NCBI GenBank assembly: GCA_030123605.1
Contig: CP126123.1
Coordinates: 2,088,001 to 2,152,000 of the forward strand
Reading direction: 5' to 3'
DNA length: 64,000 nucleotides
Origin: Nitrospira sp.
GTDB lineage: Bacteria > Nitrospirota > Nitrospiria > Nitrospirales > Nitrospiraceae
In this document: positions 45,912 through 54,688 of the stretch, piece by piece
Numbering within the stretch: position 1 is the first letter of the stretch
How the letters are laid out: each line of letters opens with the position of its first letter
Translations under genes and position numbers: made by a program
Notes under the pieces: model-generated
Databases searched by the model: none
Told to the model about the DNA's origin: nothing
What the model saw: only the letters and a program-made list of their open reading frames with translations

Positions 45912-46721
45912 GGGCGTGTCGTCAAATTAGCCAAATGACTGAGGCGGTAAGGTGCAGGGCCGCCAAGAAGTTCCGGGCCGTTTTGTCATAGCGGGTGGCG
46001 ATGCAGCGGAACTGCTTGAGTTTGGCAAAGAAGTTCTCGATCAAATGCCGTGCCGTGTACAAGGTACGGTCATACGTTCGCAGCGTGTGACGATTGCACC
46101 GTGGCGGAATGACGGCCTGTGTGCCGCGCGCTGTCAACGGTTCGATCACACGCGCATCTGCATCGTATCCCTTGTCAGCAATCAAAATGGGAGCGTGTAG
46201 CTGCGGGAGCAACACATCTGCGCCCTCCAGATCACTGGCCTGGCCCGCTGACAGATGAACGCCGAGCGGATTACCCAAGGCATCCACCGTCGCATGAATC
46301 TTGGTACTCAACCCGCCTTTGCTCCGCCCAATGGCTTGCGGCCCGTTTTTTTTCGCGCGCCAGCGCTGTGCTGATGAGCCCGCACAATCGTGCTGTCGAT
46401 CATCGCATACTCGTTATCCGCATCACGACTCAGCTGCCGAAACACCCGCTCCCACACCCCACGCTCCGCCCAGCGACTAAACCGGCGATGGGCATTCTTC
46501 CAGTCACCAAACCGCTCCGGTAAGTCGCGCCAGGGAATGCCGGCGCGGTAGCGGTAGAGAACCGCTTCAACGAAGAGCCGATTGTCCGCCGCCGGGCGAC
46601 CGACTTGGCCAACCCGGCCGGGGAGCAACACACCGATGCGCTCCCATTGGTCGTCGCGTAACCCATAACGTCGTATCATTCCCGCAATTTACTACACAGC
46701 ACTCAATTTGACGACACGCCC
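45912..46721 (-). mobile_element. IS5-family insertion sequence (IS427 group)
   Basis: The 810-bp element has terminal inverted repeats of at least 17 bp (GGGCGTGTCGTCAAATT and its exact complement), and a TA target duplication at 45910-45911 and 46722-46723 within a CTAG site, as expected for this group. The two overlapping frames and an A8 slippery run support the IS427-group call. Both ends are intact, so it may be recent. Confidence 0.95.
45922..46679 (-). CDS. IS5-family transposase made by -1 frameshifting
   Basis: The first frame (46679-46308) has 123 codons with MIRRYGLRDDQWERI and the first catalytic Asp in AMIDSTIVRAHQHS. The second (46311-45922) has the second Asp in LIADKGYDADA and the Glu in HLIENFFAKLKQFR. 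At a run of eight A (46353-46346) a -1 slip joins them: AAA AAA AAC GGG CCG leads into GPQAIGRSKGGLSTK. The full product is about 250 residues. It is shown here as one gene across the slip. Confidence 0.88.
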
Positions 46722-46808
46722 TAGGTTCAACACCCCATTGTTGAAAAGGAGGACGAATTCCTGAATGGTCTTGTCCCCATAGTCGAAATCAAGGGAATGT
46801 GCGGGCAT

Positions 46809-47012
46809 GTCTTCTCCTCATTTGTTGTCGCCCCAACAATGCTTAGGCCGATCTGCATAAGAGCGGGTTTGCCATTTTCTCCCCATATAACAGGCCATCG
46901 AATTTTTCGAGCATAACGCCATGCTCGGCGCCGTTTCAATGAGGTGCGATCATGAAGCCATCTATCACAACCTCTTATACGGATCGGCACAATACCACCG
47001 CTCTGACTAGGT
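46809..47012 (-). other. Possible attI region between integrase remnant and first cassette
   Basis: This 204-bp stretch lies where attI would be. It holds GCGTTATGC on the minus strand (46919-46911), a core-like GTT sequence seen at many attI/attC junctions. No gene is supported here. The attI role is inferred from position only. Confidence 0.3.
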
Positions 47013-47170
47013 TCAAGTCCCGTCCAGCAGACGGCGAACACCTGCCGGCCCTCGATGAAGGACATGGGTATAGATCATCGTCGTTTTGACATCGCGATGC
47101 CCAACAACTCCTGAACAGTTCGAAGATCGGAGCCACTTTCGAGCAGGTGCGTGACAGAGGTGCGTGCTGC
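47013..47170 (-). pseudogene. Integron integrase (IntI) C-terminal remnant, frameshifted
   Basis: The minus strand encodes THLLESGSDLRTVQELLG, then after loss of one base HRDVKTTMIYTHVLHRG and GVRRLLDGT before TGA at 47015-47013. This is the C-terminal signature of integron integrases and close tyrosine recombinases: the box II His and the Tyr of TMIYTHV are present, but the RHSFAT motif is degraded and the frame broken. Upstream residues cannot be followed beyond about 47170. It is on the same strand as the cassettes. Confidence 0.75.
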
Positions 47171-47558
47171 AAGCGGTGGCGCTCAGACTCCGGCCTGCAG
47201 TTCGCTCCCATGATCGGTCATCATTGGATCTGCTACGCGCGTCGTCCCATCACGGGCGGCCTGTTTGGTCTCCAATTGCGCGCGTCCAACGGGGGCGCTC
47301 TGAAGCCGCACGCTCCGCGAACACGGGGCTGACCCAGCCATCCCGACCTTCAGTTGCATCATCCTCATGCTGCGAGGCTTAAGCGGGAGGTTCGAGGCAC
47401 TTCAATTCGAGGTGGTTTCGCGGGTTGTGGATCTCGTTCACTGCTGGGGACGCTTCACCAGGCAAGGTGTTCATCATCGTTGTCATCACGGATCGTCTCA
47501 CATCGGGCCCAAGAAGCCTTGGGCGGCTCGGCGAAGCCTACCGGATGGAAATCCTCGC
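47171..47558. other. Degraded region between integrase remnant and higA
   Basis: The stretch probably held the rest of the integrase but is too changed to read. A second attC-like shape lies at 47284-47359: GTCCAAC (a perfect RYYYAAC), a CTGAAG/CTTCAG-flanked imperfect stem, and GTTGCAT. I hold this one weakly. No intact gene is supported. Confidence 0.35.
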
Positions 47559-47885
47559 TCATCTGCGGGTGAGAGTGTGACTTCTCGGCTTCTCAACTTT
47601 CGCCCACGGTGTGATCTTTGCCAGTGCAGCGCCTAACGCGCGTTCCGCGACTTCCGTGTCATAGGCCGCTTGCGCGCGCAGCCAGTAACCGTTGGAAAGG
47701 CCAAAAAACCTGCACAGGCGTAAGTCGGTGTCGGCAGTGACAGCCCGTTTGCCCGCCACGATGTCGCCGATGCGCTGCGCCGGCACGCCAATCTCCTTTG
47801 CCAGTCGGTACTGACTGATCTCCATCGGTCCCAGAAATTCTTCCAACAAGAGTTCTCCAGGTGTGACAGGTTTGAGCTTGCGCAT
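47559..47885 (-). CDS. higA: HigA-type antitoxin
   Basis: A 108-residue antitoxin of the HigA (XRE, VapI-like) type: PVTPGELLLEEFLGPMEISQ, the helix-turn-helix YRLAKEIGVPAQRIGDIVAG and FFGLSNGYWLRAQAAYD. It neutralises the toxin encoded just before it and represses the shared promoter. The C-terminal 15 residues are basic. It follows higB by 12 bp; toxin-first order is typical of HigBA. Confidence 0.92.
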   Translation of the reverse strand: MRKLKPVTPGELLLEEFLGPMEISQYRLAKEIGVPAQRIGDIVAGKRAVTADTDLRLCRFFGLSNGYWLRAQAAYDTEVAERALGAALAKITPWAKVEKPRSHTLTRR

Positions 47886-47897
47886 GTATCTGCTCCC

Positions 47898-48176
47898 TCA
47901 GTGATAGTCCACGATCTCGACGTCGTCAGCGCCTGTGTCCGTCCAACGGAAGCACAGGCGGAATTGATCATTCACGCGGATACTATGTTGCCCCGCGCGA
48001 TCCCCTTTCAGGGCTTCCAGCCGATTCCCGGGAGGCACCTGCAGATCGCTCAGGCGACTTGCGATCTCCAACTGTCGCAGTTTACGCCGCGCAACAGCCG
48101 CAATGCTCGCGAATCGCCCGACCGATGTTCCCTCCGAAAGCGCTTTCGTATCGGAACACTTGAACGTCTTGATCAC
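47898..48176 (-). CDS. higB: HigB-type toxin (RelE superfamily)
   Basis: The 92-residue protein has the family layout: MIKTFKCSDTKALSEG, ARRKLRQLEIASRLSDL, PPGNRLEALKGDRAGQHSI, and the C-terminal VNDQFRLCFRWTDTGADDVE. HigB toxins cut mRNA on the ribosome. It lies 12 bp upstream of its antitoxin and at the right border of the accessory island; a toxin-antitoxin pair is a frequent integron passenger. Confidence 0.92.
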   Translation of the reverse strand: MIKTFKCSDTKALSEGTSVGRFASIAAVARRKLRQLEIASRLSDLQVPPGNRLEALKGDRAGQHSIRVNDQFRLCFRWTDTGADDVEIVDYH

Positions 48177-48392
48177 AAGCTGTCATAGTAACGCCGCGCG
48201 TGATTATCGTCAAGCATGGATGATCAACACATGAAGTCCTTGCGCTCCGGAACAGGACAGTCCGTCGCGACCTGCCACATCGAGCAAGGCAGGTAGGATG
48301 GCCTTCACTGCGCGCATCGGACGAGCGGTGTCCCGTGAGTCGGCTGTGTCTTTTACAAGGCCACCAGCCCCCCGTTCTCTCATCATCCCTAT
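48177..48392. other. Intergenic region with one copy of a 25-bp repeat
   Basis: Positions 48302-48326 match 48633-48657 exactly over 25 bp (CCTTCACTGCGCGCATCGGA then CGAGC). The two copies flank the second MITE-like element in direct orientation. No gene is supported. Confidence 0.6.
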
Positions 48393-48602
48393 CCCACATT
48401 ATTCATGAACGCTTCTACTGCAACCACCGATACGCCGCTGCGACGAGCTAGCATGCGGCTTGGAACGCCTGCTGGCGGGCAGGCTCGCCCCTCAAGATCT
48501 CAACATACTGTTTCAAGTATGCCTTGATCTCTCGGGCCTCCGTGTGCCCGCCTCACCTGGCGTCTTGTCGGTTTCGTCACGAACCGTCATGAGTAATGTG
48601 GG
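48393..48602 (-). repeat. MITE-like repeat, copy 2
   Basis: The 210-bp element starts CCCACATTATTCATGA and ends TCATGAGTAATGTGGG (15 of 16 positions pair). Its reverse complement aligns with copy 1 at 41508-41715 throughout, including TGACGGTTCGT near one end, AGGCATACTTGAA in the middle and GTCGCAGC near the other end. Parts read as a decayed short peptide (AYLKQYVEILRGEPAR against AYLEQYVEGLNGEAAR), after one frameshift. Confidence 0.8.
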
Positions 48603-48615
48603 CCCTGTTCTTGGA

Positions 48616-48709
48616 GGGAGTAGTCGGATCGTCCTTCACTGCGCGCATCGGACGAGCACAGTTTTATCGTGCGCGTTCTGCGAGCAAGAAGGACAATCCG
48701 GCTGCTCCC
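48616..48709. repeat. Long inverted repeat
   Basis: GGGAGTAGTCGGATCGTCCTT (first 20 of 22 bp; 48616-48637) pairs with 48688-48709 at 19 of 22 positions. The loop contains the second copy of the 25-bp repeat. It has no T run and resembles REP-like repeats rather than a terminator. 48710-49009 holds no gene. Confidence 0.7.
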
Positions 48710-49009
48710 GACTCCTCATCCTTGTGGGGCTATCCCCGCATTCCCCGCTGGTCCCCGCATGAACAGTCTTCCCCGCGTGCCCCTTTGCTCCATCTAACTC
48801 CTTGCCCTATCAACATTTTGCTCCGTGCTGTTGCCGACTGTTGCCTGGCCTTTCACTTGCTCTACGCACCGGCCAACAGCAGGCAGGACGGCAAGGAAGG
48901 AGGTGAGTCTCGACAGGCCGTTTCCGCAACGACAAGGCAACCGACAACGCATCAACTATGAACCGAGGCCGGTATACCCGGTCCTCTACGCACAAAGGAG
49001 CGGACAACC

Positions 49010-49825
49010 ATGCAGAAGACTCCCACAGCCACCGTCAGCGCAGGACCAGTAGCCCCCCGGATCGTCGGACCGGACAAGGACATGAGGGATACCTACATCA
49101 TCAGCGGCCTCGTGCTGTTCTTGGCGGCCGTCGTCGCCGGATTCTGGTACTACTCACAAACGGACGAGGCGGCCCATAGCAATCCTTCCACGGAAGCCCT
49201 CAATGGCACCCAGGTGTCGCAGGCCCTCAAGACCTCCACCGACACCACACCGGTCACTGCGCCGGTCCCTACCACCCGTGTGGACGCAATCCCGCTTGCT
49301 GCCCGAAGCCTGGACATTCTGCACGATGACATCCAGTTTGAAATCGGACGCAAGGGCTTGACCGACGACGCCAAGGCAGCCCTGCAACGCCATGCCGAGT
49401 TTCTCAAGGGCGAACCGGACTGGGGTGTCCTGCTCCAGGGCTATACGGACCAACAGGGTTCGATGAGCTTCAACAAGATCCTGGGCATGAAGCGCGCCGA
49501 CACCGTCAAGCAACAGCTCATCGCCCTGGGTGTGCCGGAATCTTCCATCCGCACCGTGAGCCTCGGCGAAGAAGGCGCCCTGTGCATCGACAACAGCGAT
49601 GTCTGCCGACGAATGAACCGACGGGTGCATGTGGAGATGCGACGGGTCGGCCGGGAACATCTGATGATTCCCGCCGCCGCTGCCGTTGAGACTGCGACTG
49701 ATCCCCTCGAAGCAGACAGTGATCCTTCGATCGAGGCCGGCGCGATCGGCGCAAGCGGTGAGAGCTTCCTACCTTCGCCTTCCGACCAGCCAGAAACCAC
49801 CACCGAACCGACCTCCGACAACTAG
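49010..49825 (+). CDS. Membrane-anchored OmpA-domain protein
   Basis: A 271-residue protein with a single N-terminal membrane helix (YIISGLVLFLAAVVAGFWYY, 29-48), a Thr/Pro-rich linker, and an OmpA-like peptidoglycan-binding domain (about 105-215): IQFEIGRKGLTDDAKAAL, LLQGYTDQQGSMSFN, and RRMNRRVHVEM. The C-terminal 50 residues are acidic and Pro-rich. AAAGGAGCG precedes the ATG. It likely ties the cell envelope to the neighbouring sortase pathway, being about 100 bp upstream of the sortase target gene. Confidence 0.88.
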   Translation: MQKTPTATVSAGPVAPRIVGPDKDMRDTYIISGLVLFLAAVVAGFWYYSQTDEAAHSNPSTEALNGTQVSQALKTSTDTTPVTAPVPTTRVDAIPLAARSLDILHDDIQFEIGRKGLTDDAKAALQRHAEFLKGEPDWGVLLQGYTDQQGSMSFNKILGMKRADTVKQQLIALGVPESSIRTVSLGEEGALCIDNSDVCRRMNRRVHVEMRRVGREHLMIPAAAAVETATDPLEADSDPSIEAGAIGASGESFLPSPSDQPETTTEPTSDN

Positions 49826-49922
49826 CCACTGTCGGGTGCCGCACCTGGGAAAGGCGCTCCGTCTTTCCCAGGCCGGCCCGCGGAAGATCCACCATCACCA
49901 CATCTGACGAAACGAGGACACG

Positions 49923-52058
49923 ATGTTGAACGACTTGCTCTGTGCCCGACGCCACTCTATGCGACGACGTGCGGCAGGCCTGACCCTCTGGGCCCTCCTC
50001 GCAACCGTAAGTATGGCCTTGCCTCTTCCGGCCTCGGCTACCGAACCGGCAGAGTCCCTCAGCACCGGCATGGTTCCCACCATGGGCATCAACGACGTCA
50101 CGGAAGGCGCGTTGCTGTTCAAAACCAGCCAAGCCGGCCGATATATCCCGGCGCCCATCCTGAACACCGACGTGCAGATCGCCGTCACCGGCATCATCGC
50201 GCGCGCGACGGTCCGGCAGGAATTTACAAACCCGAGCAAGAAGAAGGGAGACTGGCTGGAAGGTATCTATGTATTCCCCTTACCTGACACCGCCGCCGTG
50301 GACCACCTCCGCATGAAAGTCGGCGAGCGAATCATCGAAGGGCAGATCAAGGAACGGGTCGAGGCCAAGAAGACCTATGAACGGGCCAAACAGGAAGGGA
50401 AGCGGACCAGCCTCGTCGAACAGGAACGGCCGAACATCTTTACGACCTCCGTGGCCAACATCGGCCCGGGAGAACGGGTCACCATCGAAATTGAATACCA
50501 GGACATCATCCGCTACGAAAACGACCAGTTCCAGCTCCGCTTTCCCATGGCGGTCGGACCACGGTACATTCCGGGCACACCGGTGGTCATCGAAAACCAG
50601 GCCCCCCGAGGATCTGGCACCACCCTGGATACGGACCGTGTCCCGGACGCCTCGCGCATCACGCCGCCGGTGCAGGTCCCGGGCCAAGGTGCCATCAACC
50701 CGGTCAGCCTGTCGCTGACCCTCGAGCCGGGATTTCCCGTCGCCAAGGTCGAGTCGCCGTTCCATCCCATTATCGTCGTCCCGGATCAGGATGGCGGCTA
50801 TCAGGTCAGTCTCAAGGCGGACGCCGTGCCGGCTGATCGCGACTTCCTTCTCATCTGGCACCCGACAGCTCGCGCCGAGCCAACGGCCAGGATCTTTACC
50901 GAACAAAAGAACGGCGAGACCTATGCCCTCCTGATGCTCGTCCCTCCAACCAAGCAAGACGACAAAACTCCACGCATGCCGCGTGACCTCACGTTCGTCA
51001 TCGATACATCGGGATCCATGGCCGGCCCATCGATCGAGCAGGCGAAAACAGCGGTGGCCGCCGCCCTCACGAGACTGACTACCCTGGATCGATTCAACAT
51101 CATTCAATTCAACAACCGCGTCCGGTCGCTCTACTCCACTCCTCAACCGGTGACGGCCGGAACGGTCAAACAGGCCGTCCGCTACACCGAACAGCTCTCG
51201 GCCAACGGCGGAACCGAAGTGCTCCCCGCCTTGAGGCAGGCGCTCAAGAGCCCGCAGGATCGTTCGCGGCTCCAGCAGATCATCCTCCTCACGGACGGCC
51301 AGATCGGCAACGAAGAGGAACTGTTCGACCTGCTGCACCATCGCATCGGCACCAGGCGGCTGTTCACCATCGGCATCGGCTCCACGCCCAACAGCCATCT
51401 GATGCGAAAGGCCGCTGAGTTCGGACAGGGCACCTTCACCTATATCGGCAACGTGAATGAGGTGAAGGACAAGTTGGACGGCCTGTTCAAGAAACTCGAA
51501 CGTCCGGTACTCAGCGACATTCTGATCGAGCAAACCGGATGGTCCGGCCTGGAACAGTACCCGGCACAGATCGCCGACCTGTATGAAGGCGAACCGATCG
51601 TCCTCTCGATCAAGGCCGGATCACTCCCGCCACAAGCGATCCTGCGCGGCCTGGCAGGAAGCCAACCATGGACCCTTCCTGTCTCTTTCAAGGACTCAGC
51701 CTCTCATGGAAGCCTGTCGGTGTACTGGGCCAGGCTAAAGATTGCGGCCCTGACGGATGAGACCTACCGGGGAGGCCTTGAGGAGGTGATCCGTACCGCG
51801 GTGCTCGATGTGGCCCTCGCCCATCACCTGGTCAGTCAATACACGAGTTTGGTGGCGGTGGATGTGACCCCGGCCAGGCCGACGGATAGCCCCACAGCCG
51901 ACCAGGACCGGGCGACGAACCTTGCGAGCTTGCAGGATCATGCCGCGCTCACCGGTTTGCCGAAGACGGCGACAAACGGTCGGTTGCACATGCTGCTGGG
52001 CTTGGCGGCGCTCATGCTCGCCTGGTTATTGTTGAGACTACACAAGGCAGTCGCATGA
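49923..52058 (+). CDS. VIT/vWA-domain sortase target protein (LPKTA signal)
   Basis: A 711-residue exported protein with a signal peptide (ending about residue 41), a VIT domain (about 55-200; QEFTNPSKKKGDWLEGIYVF), and a vWA domain with the metal site DTSGSM at Asp361. It ends with LPKTA (679-683), a membrane helix (690-706) and a basic tail, a complete sorting signal. The pattern matches the marine proteobacterial sortase target family, rarely noted in Nitrospira. Its stop overlaps the sortase start (ATGA). Confidence 0.93.
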   Translation: MLNDLLCARRHSMRRRAAGLTLWALLATVSMALPLPASATEPAESLSTGMVPTMGINDVTEGALLFKTSQAGRYIPAPILNTDVQIAVTGIIARATVRQEFTNPSKKKGDWLEGIYVFPLPDTAAVDHLRMKVGERIIEGQIKERVEAKKTYERAKQEGKRTSLVEQERPNIFTTSVANIGPGERVTIEIEYQDIIRYENDQFQLRFPMAVGPRYIPGTPVVIENQAPRGSGTTLDTDRVPDASRITPPVQVPGQGAINPVSLSLTLEPGFPVAKVESPFHPIIVVPDQDGGYQVSLKADAVPADRDFLLIWHPTARAEPTARIFTEQKNGETYALLMLVPPTKQDDKTPRMPRDLTFVIDTSGSMAGPSIEQAKTAVAAALTRLTTLDRFNIIQFNNRVRSLYSTPQPVTAGTVKQAVRYTEQLSANGGTEVLPALRQALKSPQDRSRLQQIILLTDGQIGNEEELFDLLHHRIGTRRLFTIGIGSTPNSHLMRKAAEFGQGTFTYIGNVNEVKDKLDGLFKKLERPVLSDILIEQTGWSGLEQYPAQIADLYEGEPIVLSIKAGSLPPQAILRGLAGSQPWTLPVSFKDSASHGSLSVYWARLKIAALTDETYRGGLEEVIRTAVLDVALAHHLVSQYTSLVAVDVTPARPTDSPTADQDRATNLASLQDHAALTGLPKTATNGRLHMLLGLAALMLAWLLLRLHKAVA

Positions 52059-52642
52059 GGTCGACCAGACCGGTTCCCTTCCTTCTGACTACGGTGATGG
52101 TGAGCCTCTTCACCATCGGGTTGTGGCAGGTCTGGGAGGGGGTCTGGATCTATGCCAAGGCCGGGCTTGCGCAGTTGCTGCTGCAGCGAGCCTGGGCCCA
52201 CGCACTGGCGGGAGATCCGATGCCCAAGCCATGGCCTTGGGCCGATACCTGGCCGGTCGCGCGGCTCCACATGCAACGGCCTGCCGCGGACCTGATCGTC
52301 CTTGCAGGCGCCTATGGCCGGACCTTGGCCTTCGGTCCGGCTCATGTCGGTTCGACGGCTCTGCCCGGTCAGGACGGCACCATCGTCCTGACCGGGCATC
52401 GCGACACACATTTTCGTTTTTTGAAGGATGTGAAATCGGACGACCGCTTCGATCTCACAGGCACCGACGGGAACACACGACAGTACCGGGTGATCGAACG
52501 ACTGATCATGGATTCTCGACGGGACCTCATCTCCATCGGGCATGACAAGCCGGACCTTGTCCTCGTGACCTGTTTCCCTTTCGATGGGATCAGGGCCGGC
52601 GGGCCCCTGCGGTACGTCGTGCGGGCAGAGCGGATGGACTGA
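52055..52642 (+). CDS. Class GN-type sortase
   Basis: A 195-residue transpeptidase with an N-terminal membrane anchor and a sortase domain: His115 in TGHRDTH, Cys173 in VTCFPFD, and Arg186 in GGPLRYVV form the active site. It should cut between Thr and Ala of the LPKTA signal of the protein encoded immediately before it. Dedicated one-target sortases of Gram-negative bacteria have this size. Overlap with the target gene by 4 bp supports a matched pair. Confidence 0.93.
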   Translation: MRSTRPVPFLLTTVMVSLFTIGLWQVWEGVWIYAKAGLAQLLLQRAWAHALAGDPMPKPWPWADTWPVARLHMQRPAADLIVLAGAYGRTLAFGPAHVGSTALPGQDGTIVLTGHRDTHFRFLKDVKSDDRFDLTGTDGNTRQYRVIERLIMDSRRDLISIGHDKPDLVLVTCFPFDGIRAGGPLRYVVRAERMD

Positions 52643-52748
52643 ACCAGTGCGATCCGACGGCATGTCATGACTTTCAGCTCTGGCCGAGATCATGCATTTC
52701 TGGTATCGTCGGGCCACAAGGTAGAGCGGACGGCACGAGGGATGTCCC

Positions 52749-54581
52749 ATGGCCTATCAACCCATTGAGAACTACGGCATCATCGGTAACATGCGCACCG
52801 CCGCCCTGGTGGGGCGAGACGGTTCGATCGATTGGCTATGTTTTCCGCACTTCGATTCTCCCAGCGTCTTCGCGGCCATTCTCGACGACGCCAAGGGCGG
52901 GCGATTCAGCATCGCCCCGAAAACGGCTCGGTTCACCACCAAACAATTTTACTGGCCTGAGACCAACGTGCTGATCACGCGCTTCCTCTCCAGCGAAGGC
53001 GTCGGTGAAATCGAAGACTTCATGCCGGTCGGCGGCGCAGGTCCCGACCTCTATCATCAGTTGATCCGGCGGGTCAAAGTGGTGCGCGGCCAGATGACGT
53101 TTTCTCTCACCTGTCATCCCGCTTTCGACTATGCCAGAACCCGACACGAGACCCATCTGCATTCGAGCGGCGCGGTGTTCTCAACGGAGGCACTGACGTT
53201 GGGGTTGGCAACGACCTTGCCTTTGAAGGAGGACGAGCGAGGGGTCATCGCCGAGTTTACGCTGCAGCGGGGAGAACATGCGGTCTGTGTCCTGCGAGAA
53301 CTTGAGAAGGGAGACCGGTGCGGGCCCGTCCTGTCGGACAATCACGCCCGCGACATGTTCGAAACCACCGTGCAATTCTGGCATGAATGGTTGTCGCACA
53401 GTCGCTACACAGGGCGATGGCGCGAAATGGTGTCCCGGTCCGCTCTTGTCTTGAAGCTACTGACCTTCGAACCGACCGGCGCGATCGTCGCCGCTCCGAC
53501 CTGCAGTCTCCCGGAACAGATCGGCGGAGGCCGCAACTGGGACTATCGCTACACCTGGATCAGGGACTCTGCCTTCACCCTTTACGGGTTGATCCGCATC
53601 GGCTTTACCCGCGAAGCTGCGGCCTTCATGCAATGGTTGGACGCGCGGGCCAGGAACGAGAGCGAAGCGCCGGGCCCCTTGCAAATCGTCTACGGAATCG
53701 ACGGCCGAACCGATTTGACGGAACAGGTCCTCGACCACCTGGACGGGTACAAGGGCTCGCGGCCGGTCAGGATCGGCAACGGTGCCTACCAGCATCTGCA
53801 ATTGGACATCTACGGCGAACTGTTGGATTCCGTGTATCTGTGCGATAAATACGTCGCCCCCATTTCCTACCTGGGGTGGTCTCATGTCCGGAACTCGCTC
53901 GATTGGCTGTGCCAGAACTGGACGCGCGAGGATGAAGGCATTTGGGAGGTGCGCGGAGGCCGCCGTCACTTCGTCTATTCCAAACTCATGTGTTGGGTGG
54001 CGTTGGATCGAGGCTTGCGCCTCTCGCACAAACGTTCACTGCCGGCCGACCACCTCAAATGGTTGACCATGCGGGACCGTCTGTACGAAGAGATCATGAC
54101 GAAGGGCTGGAACGAGTCGCGCGGCGCCTTCGTGCAATCGTACGGCAGCGATTCGCTGGATGCATCCAACTTGATCATGCCACTGGTGCGTTTCATTTCG
54201 CCGACCGATCCACGGATACTCAGTACATTGGAGGCGATCAACCGCTCACCGTCCGAGGGAGGACTCGTCTCCGATGGCCTCGTCCATCGCTACGATGCCG
54301 CGACCGGTATGGATGGGCTCACGGGGACGGAAGGCACGTTCAACATGTGCAGTTTTTGGCTGGTGGAGGCCCTCGCGCGGGCCGGGCGGACGGATCGCCG
54401 AAAGTTGGAAGAGGCGCAACTGCTGTTCGAGCGGATGCTCGGCTATGCCAACCACCTCGGTCTGTACGCGGAGGAAACCGGAGACAGCGGAGAGGCCTTG
54501 GGTAATTTCCCCCAGGCCTTCACGCACCTGGCGCTCATCAGCGCCGCCTTCGATCTCGATCGTGCGTTGGACGGGACCTGA
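52749..54581 (+). CDS. Glycoside hydrolase family 15 protein (glucoamylase/trehalase type)
   Basis: A 610-residue cytoplasmic enzyme without signal peptide. It starts [19 protein letters not shown] then [18 protein letters not shown], and has [15 protein letters not shown], both standard for bacterial GH15. It would release glucose from alpha-glucans or split trehalose; the substrate cannot be told from sequence. It lies next to the convergent pentose-phosphate operon, which suggests joint use of stored glucan. Confidence 0.93.
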   Translation: MAYQPIENYGIIGNMRTAALVGRDGSIDWLCFPHFDSPSVFAAILDDAKGGRFSIAPKTARFTTKQFYWPETNVLITRFLSSEGVGEIEDFMPVGGAGPDLYHQLIRRVKVVRGQMTFSLTCHPAFDYARTRHETHLHSSGAVFSTEALTLGLATTLPLKEDERGVIAEFTLQRGEHAVCVLRELEKGDRCGPVLSDNHARDMFETTVQFWHEWLSHSRYTGRWREMVSRSALVLKLLTFEPTGAIVAAPTCSLPEQIGGGRNWDYRYTWIRDSAFTLYGLIRIGFTREAAAFMQWLDARARNESEAPGPLQIVYGIDGRTDLTEQVLDHLDGYKGSRPVRIGNGAYQHLQLDIYGELLDSVYLCDKYVAPISYLGWSHVRNSLDWLCQNWTREDEGIWEVRGGRRHFVYSKLMCWVALDRGLRLSHKRSLPADHLKWLTMRDRLYEEIMTKGWNESRGAFVQSYGSDSLDASNLIMPLVRFISPTDPRILSTLEAINRSPSEGGLVSDGLVHRYDAATGMDGLTGTEGTFNMCSFWLVEALARAGRTDRRKLEEAQLLFERMLGYANHLGLYAEETGDSGEALGNFPQAFTHLALISAAFDLDRALDGT

Positions 54582-54688
54582 TGATGACCTCCTCGTTCCC
54601 TCGTCGCGCCCGGCACCGGAAGCACACACCACCATAAACTCCAGCTCGGTGAGCGGAGTGGACGGGTCACTCGACAAAGATGAACACC

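Larger units (their letters stand above)
44692..46808 (-). pseudogene. DUF262-HNH (GmrSD/SspE-like) nuclease gene split by an IS element
   Basis: The gene starts at ATG 46808 after AGGAGAAG (MPAHSLDFDYGDKTIQEF), is cut after codon 29 by the IS at 45912-46721, and resumes at 45909 (EPGFQRDSVWTL). Removing the IS and one TA copy restores the frame and a 434-residue protein. It has the DUF262 motif VIDGKQRIETVLMF (DGQQR type) and a C-terminal HNH nuclease: CPKC, TIDHIKPHSLGG, CRSCNSRKG. DUF262 proteins are restriction systems acting on modified DNA or phages. The 3' part may still be translated from a TTG near 45876, but should be inactive. Confidence 0.9.

Noticed and set aside
46727..47065. 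112-codon minus-strand frame
   Set aside because: It runs out of frame through both the real 5' end of the DUF262 gene and the integrase remnant.
47631..47640. GCCTAACGCG inside higA, like the attC core
   Set aside because: It encodes conserved-looking HigA residues (ALGAAL) and lacks the attC stem and partner box, so it is taken as chance.
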